In this document: positions 58,212 to 64,000 of the stretch, in pieces
Position numbering within the stretch: position 1 is the first letter of the stretch
Layout: every line of letters starts with the position of its first letter
DNA from: Duganella sp. BJB476
GTDB lineage: Bacteria > Pseudomonadota > Gammaproteobacteria > Burkholderiales > Burkholderiaceae_D
Direction: 5' to 3'
Length of the DNA stretch: 64,000 nucleotides
Assembly: GCF_003416895.1 (NCBI RefSeq)
Contig: NZ_QVIO01000010.1
Location: forward strand, 1 to 64,000
The notes under the pieces: generated by a model
Told to the model about the DNA's origin: nothing
Databases searched by the model: none
What the model saw: only the letters and a program-made list of their open reading frames with translations
Translations under genes and position numbers: made by a program

Positions 58212-61200
58212 TTAGAACTTGTGGTTGTACTCCACCGTGAACTTGGCATAACGCGGCGTCTGGTAGTTCTGCACTTCGCGGTAGGTCGACGAAATCACGC
58301 TGCTGTCGCCATCGTCATAGGTGGCGTTGGTCGTGATCGGCGCTTGCTTGTTGAACACGTTGAACACGTCCAGCTTCAGCGACAGTCCCTTGATGAACTG
58401 CGGCGTGTAGGCCAGGTTCAGGTCCAGGCGCTTTTCCCACGGCATGCGGCCGAGGCTGCCGCGTGGCGTGGACTTGCCGCCGCAGTTGTAGTATTCCGCG
58501 CCGTAGCCTGGGCCGAAGTACTCCTGGCCCTGCGGATAGGCTGGATCGGAACCGTTGTCGGCCGCGTCGTTGGTGCCCAGGCACAGCACCGGACGGCCGG
58601 ACTGGATCAGCGCGAAAGCGCCGACGGTCCACTCAGGCGTCAGCTCGTAGTAGCCATACATCTTCAGCTGGTGCTTGCGGTCGTTCGGCAGCAGGCCGTT
58701 GCTGCCCGGCGCGAATTCCGGGAAGTCCCAGGCGGCCGAGGTGCCGACGTCGGACTGGCCGGTATCGGAACGGGTCTGGCCTTCCATATTGCCTTTGCTG
58801 CGCGACAGCGTGTAGTTCACGCGGCCATACCAGCCATTGCGCGCCGGGTGCTCCAGGAATACGTCCAGCGCGGCGTAGGTGCGCTCGGCCTTCGGCTCGC
58901 CGATTTCGGCGGCGGTGAAGTGCGCCAGCTGGCCTTTGCCGGTGACCACAGGATTGCCGGCCGCATCGTTGCCATCGATCCAGACCGTGACGTCGCGGCC
59001 AGGGTTGTAGATGAAGCAGTTCACCGCGCCCTGGTTCTGGATGTCGATGCCATGGTCGGCTGCGAACTTCAGCAGCGGACGGGTGTCGCAGCTGTCGTCG
59101 ATACCGGCGCCCAGCTTACGGTAGGTAACCTTGCCGCCGAAGTTCAGGCTAGGACTGTAGGCTTTTTCGAAGCCCAGCGTCAGCTCGTCCTGGTAGTTCG
59201 GCTTGAGGTCGGCAGCCACCACCGACTGCGGGTTCTTGGCCTGGCCGTATTCGCCATCCGACGAGACCGGGATGTTGACCGCTTTCAGGCCCAACGGCAC
59301 GCCGGTGGCCGGATCGATGCCGGTGTAGGTGAATTCCTGGGTGGTGTAGGTCGAACGGCTGGCGGCGCGGGCGGCCACCTGAGTCGGCAGTTGCAGGTAG
59401 TAGCGGCCGGCGCTGCCGAAGACCTTGAACGAGGAGTCGCCGTAGACGTCCCAGGCAGCCGAGGCGCGCGGCGCCACTTCGCTCTTCATGTCGAGGAACT
59501 TGACGCCGTCGCCGGTCGAGTTGCTGTAGGCGTCGTTGCGGATGCCCAGCGTGAGCAGCAAGTCCTTGCGCACTTGCCAGCGGTCTTCCAGGTACTGCGC
59601 CGATTGCTTGGACGAGGCCGAGGTCAGCGAGTTGAAGATCGATTGCGACACATAGTAGCCAGCGGTGCCCGAGCCGCCAAAGTCGGCGACGTTGCCGGGA
59701 CGGCCGCCCGACAGGTTGATGGACTGACCGACGTTTTTGTCGCCCACGTATTTGTACGACCACGACGAGCCGCCGCTACGGATCTGGCCGGCTGCCGATG
59801 AGGTGATGTTGCTGGCGTCGATACCGGCGCGCAGCGTGTGGTTGTTCAGCTTGTACTCAAGGTCGAAGCGGCCCGATTTCACCTCATCTTCGCCGGGGCT
59901 GCTGATGTAGCCAGGGAAGACGTTGTAATTGCGGTAGAGCGAGGAACTGAGCGCAGGCCACTTGGCGGTCGAGCCGTACAACACGGTTGGCGGCACGCCG
60001 CCGGTACCGGTGTTCGCGCCCAGCGCCTCGTAGCTGACGCCGTGCTGACTCTTCAACACACCATACAGGCCAGTGATGACCAGGTCATCGCTAATGTTGC
60101 CGGTGTACTTCAGCATGTTGACCGTCGAACCCGGCGTGCCCGGGAACTCCGGATCGGTAGGCCCCAGGTTCTTGCCCACGGCCGACGAGTACAGCTGGTT
60201 GTTCGGCACGCCGTCCAGTTGTTCGGCAGCTTTAGGATTGTTCGGATTCAGCGTATAGCCGTATTTCTGGTAACGGGTCTGGTAGCTGTCGCCGGCGGTG
60301 GTGAATTCCAGGCGGTGGTCATCGGTGATGTTCCAGTCCAGCTTGCCCAACCAGCGGTTTTCCTGCGAGCGGTTGTGGTTCCAACCGCTTTGCTCGATGG
60401 TCGCCACGTTGGTGACCGAACTCGAGCCCACGTAGGAATCCTTGCCGATGGTCTGGTCGCCGGCTACGAATATGAACAGCTTGTCCTTGATGATCGGGCC
60501 GCCCAAATAGGCGCCGTACTGGGTGTTGGAGATGCTGCGGTTGTCGCGGCGCAGGTCTATCTTGCCATCGGTTGCCGCGTTGTTCGGGTCACCGGTTACG
60601 GCGTAGTTGATGTTCTTGCGGGCGGCGCGGGTGCTGGCCGGCTCAAGACTGTAGGTCGCTCCCCCCTCCCAAGTGTTGGTACCGCTCTTGGTGGTGACGC
60701 TCAGCACGCCGCCGATCGAACGGCCATACTCGGCGCCGAAGCCGCCGGTCAGCACCGACGCTTGCTGGATGGCGCCGAACGGCAGTTCCATCGAGCCCAG
60801 CTGGCTCAGCGGATTGGTGATCGGGAAGCCGTTCAGGTAGAAGGCGTTTTCCGACACGCCCGAGCCGCCGAAGGAGGCGGTATTGCCGTAGGCCGAATCA
60901 CCCTTGGTGGTGTTGGGCGCCAGCAGCGCGATGGCGGTCAGCGACTGCGCCACCGGCAGCTTGGACAGCTCCTTGGACGTGAAGATGGCGCCGTTGTTGG
61001 TGTTGGAGACGTCGATGGTGGCGCGGCGGCCGGTCACCTGCACCGTTTGCAGGGAACCGGTGAACGAGGCATTCGCGCCCTGCCCTGCGACCACGTCGAC
61101 CTCCACCTTCTGCGCGACCTTGCCGTCGCGGCTCAGTTCCACGCGGTAGTGGCCGGTCGGCAGCGCGGTCACCTGGTAGCGGCCGCCCGCCTCGGTGCCG

Positions 61201-61388
61201 ACGCTGCGCTTGAGTCCGGTATCGACATTGGTCAGCGTGACCGTGGCGCCGGCCGGCGTGTCGACCACGCCGTAAATGGTGCCGGTGGCATTCGACTGCG
61301 CCCTGGCCGGCTGGACCACGCCGGTCATGACCACCGCCGTGCCAAAGGCGATAGTTAACGCGTGAGCGATGACTGTTTTTCTTAACAT
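58212..61388 (-). CDS. Oar-like TonB-dependent outer-membrane receptor
   Basis: A 1058-residue receptor. The signal peptide ends PARA before Gln (about residue 31). A carboxypeptidase-regulatory-like domain (about 33-110: TGTIYGVVDTPAGATVTLTN) precedes the plug (about 120-230: NGFPITNPLSQLGSMELPFG; GGFGAEYGRSIGGVLSVTTK) and a 22-strand-type barrel. The last residues FTVEYNHKF end in Phe, the outer-membrane sorting signal. No TonB box is obvious. The build is like Oar proteins, whose substrates are unknown peptides or signals. ATG at 61388 has GGGAAA upstream. No transporter genes adjoin it. Confidence 0.93.
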   Translation of the reverse strand: MLRKTVIAHALTIAFGTAVVMTGVVQPARAQSNATGTIYGVVDTPAGATVTLTNVDTGLKRSVGTEAGGRYQVTALPTGHYRVELSRDGKVAQKVEVDVVAGQGANASFTGSLQTVQVTGRRATIDVSNTNNGAIFTSKELSKLPVAQSLTAIALLAPNTTKGDSAYGNTASFGGSGVSENAFYLNGFPITNPLSQLGSMELPFGAIQQASVLTGGFGAEYGRSIGGVLSVTTKSGTNTWEGGATYSLEPASTRAARKNINYAVTGDPNNAATDGKIDLRRDNRSISNTQYGAYLGGPIIKDKLFIFVAGDQTIGKDSYVGSSSVTNVATIEQSGWNHNRSQENRWLGKLDWNITDDHRLEFTTAGDSYQTRYQKYGYTLNPNNPKAAEQLDGVPNNQLYSSAVGKNLGPTDPEFPGTPGSTVNMLKYTGNISDDLVITGLYGVLKSQHGVSYEALGANTGTGGVPPTVLYGSTAKWPALSSSLYRNYNVFPGYISSPGEDEVKSGRFDLEYKLNNHTLRAGIDASNITSSAAGQIRSGGSSWSYKYVGDKNVGQSINLSGGRPGNVADFGGSGTAGYYVSQSIFNSLTSASSKQSAQYLEDRWQVRKDLLLTLGIRNDAYSNSTGDGVKFLDMKSEVAPRASAAWDVYGDSSFKVFGSAGRYYLQLPTQVAARAASRSTYTTQEFTYTGIDPATGVPLGLKAVNIPVSSDGEYGQAKNPQSVVAADLKPNYQDELTLGFEKAYSPSLNFGGKVTYRKLGAGIDDSCDTRPLLKFAADHGIDIQNQGAVNCFIYNPGRDVTVWIDGNDAAGNPVVTGKGQLAHFTAAEIGEPKAERTYAALDVFLEHPARNGWYGRVNYTLSRSKGNMEGQTRSDTGQSDVGTSAAWDFPEFAPGSNGLLPNDRKHQLKMYGYYELTPEWTVGAFALIQSGRPVLCLGTNDAADNGSDPAYPQGQEYFGPGYGAEYYNCGGKSTPRGSLGRMPWEKRLDLNLAYTPQFIKGLSLKLDVFNVFNKQAPITTNATYDDGDSSVISSTYREVQNYQTPRYAKFTVEYNHKF

Positions 61389-61832
61389 GTGATTTCCCGA
61401 TTTTCCGATTTGAAAAAAAGCTTGGTTGACGGCCGGTACGTGGGTAAGCACGTCCGACCGTCACCAGCTATGTTTTATATTTGCCCCAACTTTTTTCCAG
61501 TCACGGAAACGCCTGTTTGACGCTCCCGTTGAAGCTTGCTTGCGATTGGCAAGGCAAGCTCAAGCATCGATAAAACCACGCGCTCCAAAATAGTGTCAAT
61601 TGCGCATACAGAATTTCAACGACAAAACAACGTTTATTTTTATGTCACAATGTAACGCACCATTTTGGTGCAATACTCCCTATGACGGGGCAGGGAAATT
61701 TCGAATTTTACGAAACTATATTAACTAAATTTGTTTTTTTGCCGAGTTAAAATATGTTAATTTTTTATACCTCTGAATTTTATTCTGATGACCCGCTCCC
61801 GAAAATCGACGCTTTCATAGGGCCAAAATGAC
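61389..61832 (-). promoter_or_regulatory. Promoter and structured leader of the TonB receptor
   Basis: No gene lies in this stretch. TTGACA (61594-61599) and TTTTAT (61570-61575) are 18 bases apart on the minus strand and would give a leader of about 175 bases. The leader can fold into AGCTTGCTTGC/GCAAGGCAAGCT (61533-61560) and a strong hairpin at 61428-61462 (GACGGTCGG, ACGTG with CACGT, CCGGCCGTC) about 40 bases before the start codon. The 61600-61800 part is AT-rich and shows nothing else I can name. Confidence 0.5.
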
Positions 61833-61864
61833 AAAAAGCCGCCCAGTTTGCACTGGGCGGCTTT
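61833..61864 (-). terminator. Terminator of typA
   Basis: AAAGCCGCCCAG pairs with CTGGGCGGCTTT around TTTGCA, with a T run on the minus strand 38 bases after the typA stop. Confidence 0.9.
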
Positions 61865-61901
61865 CACGCCTGAACGGCGGTTTGAATTGCTCGGAAGCGG
61901 A

Positions 61902-63734
61902 TTACGCTTCGCGCGATGCCTTCTTACGCTCGTGCTCTTTCAGGAAGCGCTTGCGCAGACGGATCGATTTCGGGGTGATTTCCACCAGTTCGTCGTCGTC
62001 GATGAATTCAACGGCGTATTCCAGCGACATCTGGATAGGCGGCACCAGGCGCACTGCCTCGTCGGTACCCGACGAACGCACGTTGGTCAGCTGCTTGCCC
62101 TTGATCGGGTTGACGACCAGATCGTTGTCGCGCGAGTGGATACCGATGATCATGCCTTCGTACACCGGGTCGTTGTGGACCACGAACATACGGCCGCGAT
62201 CCTGCAGTTTCCAGATCGCGTAGGCCACGGCGGCGCCGTCGTCCTGCGAGATCAGCACGCCGTTGCGACGGCCGCCCAGTTCGCCCTTGGTATTATCCAC
62301 TGGCGCGTATTCGTCGAACACGTGCGACATCAGGCCGGTACCGCGGGTCAGGGTCATGAATTCGCCCTGGAAGCCGATCAGGCCACGCGCCGGGATCTTG
62401 TATTCCAGACGCACACGGCCTTTGCCGTCGGATTCCATGTTCTGCAGGTCGCCACGACGACGGCCCAGTTCTTCCATCACGCCGCCCTGGTTGGCTTCTT
62501 CAACGTCAACGCTCAGTTGTTCGAACGGCTCGTGGCGCACGCCATCAACCATCTTGAACACCACGCGTGGACGCGATACGGCCATCTCGAAACCTTCGCG
62601 ACGCATGTTTTCGATCAGGATGGTCAGGTGCAGCTCGCCGCGACCCGATACTTCGAACGTGGTGTCGTCGTCGGTTGCGGCAACGCGCAGAGCGACGTTG
62701 GCTTTCAGTTCTTTGTCCAGACGGTCGCGCAGTTGACGCGAGGTCACGAACTTGCCTTCGCGGCCGGCCAGCGGCGAGTTGTTGACCATGAAGTTCATGG
62801 TCAGGGTAGGCTCGTCGACGGTCAGCATCGGCAGCGGATCCGGGGTGTCCAGCGCGCACAGCGTCGAACCGATGCCGATTTCGTCGATACCGTTGATCAG
62901 GCAGATGTCGCCGGCGACAGCTTCGTTCACCAGCACGCGCTCCAGGCCCTTGAAGTTCAACACCTGGTTGATGCGGCCTTTGATCGGGGTAGCGCCTGGG
63001 CCATTGATGACCAGAACGTCCTGGCCGACCTTGACGGTGCCACGGTTGACGCGGCCAATGCCGATCTTGCCGACGTAGGACGAGTAGTCCAGCGACGTGA
63101 TTTGCATCTGCAGCGGGCCTTCCGGATTGTCGTCGCGGACAGGCACGTGTTCCAGGATGGCGTCGAACAGCGGCTTCATGTCGCCATCGCGCACTTCTTC
63201 GGTCAGGCCGGCGTAGCCGTTCAGGCCCGAAGCGTAGACGACCGGGAAGTCCAGCTGTTCATCGGTTGCGCCCAGCTTGTCGAACAGTTCGAAAGTCTGG
63301 TTGATCGCCCACTCAGGACGTGCGCCTGGACGGTCGACCTTGTTGACGACGACGATAGGCTTCAGGCCCAGCGCCAGTGCCTTGCGGGTCACGAAGCGGG
63401 TCTGTGGCATCGGGCCTTCCTGCGCATCGATCAGCAGCAGAACCGAGTCCACCATCGACAGCACGCGCTCCACTTCGCCGCCGAAGTCGGCGTGGCCTGG
63501 GGTGTCGACGATGTTGATGTGGGTGCCTTCGTACTCAACAGCGCAGTTCTTCGACAGAATCGTAATGCCGCGCTCCTTTTCGAGGTCGTTCGAGTCCATG
63601 ACACGGGTGTCGACCGCTTGGTTTTCACGGAAGGTGCCGGACTGACGCAGCAGTTGATCCACCAGGGTAGTTTTACCGTGGTCAACGTGGGCGATGATGG
63701 CGATATTACGAATTGCGCGTTTTGTAGTAGACAT
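61902..63734 (-). CDS. typA: Ribosome-associated GTPase TypA/BipA
   Basis: A translational GTPase of 610 residues acting on the 50S subunit in cold and stress growth. G1 is AHVDHGKTTL, G3 DTPGHADFGGEV, and G4 NKVDRPGA. EF-G-like domains follow, with the TypA-specific C-terminus (VRSSGTDEAVRLVPPI). The ATG at 63734 begins MSTTKRAIRNIAIIAHVDHG, the usual family start; the frame extends to 63791 without family sequence. truB lies just upstream on the same strand, the common betaproteobacterial order. Confidence 0.97.
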   Translation of the reverse strand: MSTTKRAIRNIAIIAHVDHGKTTLVDQLLRQSGTFRENQAVDTRVMDSNDLEKERGITILSKNCAVEYEGTHINIVDTPGHADFGGEVERVLSMVDSVLLLIDAQEGPMPQTRFVTRKALALGLKPIVVVNKVDRPGARPEWAINQTFELFDKLGATDEQLDFPVVYASGLNGYAGLTEEVRDGDMKPLFDAILEHVPVRDDNPEGPLQMQITSLDYSSYVGKIGIGRVNRGTVKVGQDVLVINGPGATPIKGRINQVLNFKGLERVLVNEAVAGDICLINGIDEIGIGSTLCALDTPDPLPMLTVDEPTLTMNFMVNNSPLAGREGKFVTSRQLRDRLDKELKANVALRVAATDDDTTFEVSGRGELHLTILIENMRREGFEMAVSRPRVVFKMVDGVRHEPFEQLSVDVEEANQGGVMEELGRRRGDLQNMESDGKGRVRLEYKIPARGLIGFQGEFMTLTRGTGLMSHVFDEYAPVDNTKGELGGRRNGVLISQDDGAAVAYAIWKLQDRGRMFVVHNDPVYEGMIIGIHSRDNDLVVNPIKGKQLTNVRSSGTDEAVRLVPPIQMSLEYAVEFIDDDELVEITPKSIRLRKRFLKEHERKKASREA

Positions 63735-63806
63735 GGTCGTTATATTTGCTGAAAAACTGCGGGTGCGTACATGACGTACGGGAGTGGCCAATTTCTGGAA
63801 CCGCGT

Positions 63807-63812
63807 AGTATA
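63807..63812 (-). promoter_or_regulatory. Extended -10 box of typA
   Basis: TGC-TATACT on the minus strand, an extended -10 promoter 73 bases before the typA start. No good -35 is seen at the usual distance. Confidence 0.4.
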
Positions 63813-63875
63813 GCATGTTGCGGTGCAACTCCCTCTGAAATCCTGACTATTTTCAAAGAGTTGCTTTATTGGGGC

Positions 63876-64000
63876 TTAGGGTTGGGCAAAGGCGATCAAA
63901 CGTTCCGGCGCCAGGATGCTGTACTCACCCAGCATGGCGGTGCCGAGCAGCTTGTCGTCGAGGTAGACGCGGACCCTGCCTTCTTCCGCCGGCACTGTCA
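63876..64000 (-). CDS. truB: tRNA pseudouridine(55) synthase TruB, C-terminal end (partial)
   Basis: Only the last 41 codons are in the window; the 5' part lies beyond 64000. The reading frame gives GRVRVYLDDKLLGTAMLGEY and LAPERLIAFAQP before TAA, matching the C-terminal PUA-like end of TruB (LLGTA and LAPERLI). TruB makes pseudouridine 55 in the T-loop of tRNAs. It precedes typA by about 140 bases on the same strand, as in many Burkholderiales. Confidence 0.85.
   Translation of the reverse strand, partial: TVPAEEGRVRVYLDDKLLGTAMLGEYSILAPERLIAFAQP

Overview
The window comes from a GC-rich Gram-negative bacterium, most likely a betaproteobacterium of the Oxalobacteraceae (Duganella/Massilia/Janthinobacterium type). 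This is inferred from the truB-typA pair, an Oar-like TonB-dependent receptor, tandem TonB-C proteins, a DUF3141 hydrolase and a complete type VI secretion cluster. No database search was possible, so the genus is a judgement.

Positions 1-8640 are a lower-GC integrative region at the 3' end of a tRNA-Ser(GGA) gene (8749-8839, minus). Two P4-type integrases (81-1313 and 7321-8583) lie in tandem. Each is followed on its N-terminal side by a hairpin terminator and a tRNA 3' end: an intact gene next to the second, a decayed fragment (1536-1559) next to the first. The inner element (about 1.5-8.7 kb) carries a replication initiator, an AlpA-type excisionase, an XRE regulator, a lipoprotein, and a tight three-gene operon (5101-7300) ending in a PD-(D/E)XK nuclease-like protein. 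That operon is a candidate uncharacterised defence cassette.

Positions 8840-16900 are chromosomal housekeeping: acs, a UPF0114 membrane protein, class I fumarase overlapping murI, tRNA-His, a mechanosensitive channel with a cyclic-nucleotide-binding domain, a conserved hypothetical, and a tiny membrane peptide whose ribosome binding site is buried in a nested hairpin.

Positions 16905-41282 are one long minus-strand T6SS operon with all 13 core genes: tssB, tssC, hcp, tssE, tssF, tssG, clpV, vgrG, then an accessory block, then tssJ, tssK, tssL, tssM, a formyltransferase and tssA. The accessory block between vgrG and tssJ holds a YwqK/MORN-repeat protein, a PAAR-like DUF4280 protein, a small membrane protein, a periplasmic amino-acid-binding-type protein and two diverged SDF-family symporters. 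Next to the operon (41538-50224) are a 1346-residue coiled-coil protein and its coupled partner on the minus strand. Divergent from them is a plus-strand operon of a binding-protein/permease fusion, a second permease without any ATPase, and a 520-residue protein built on short proline repeats. This T6SS-linked set of transport genes is the most unusual feature of the window.

Positions 50239-64000 hold a lipoprotein, two tandem TonB-C proteins, a chemoreceptor, dusA, an XRE-cupin regulator divergent from a GNAT acetyltransferase, a DUF3141 hydrolase, an Oar-like TonB receptor with a structured leader, typA and the 3' end of truB.
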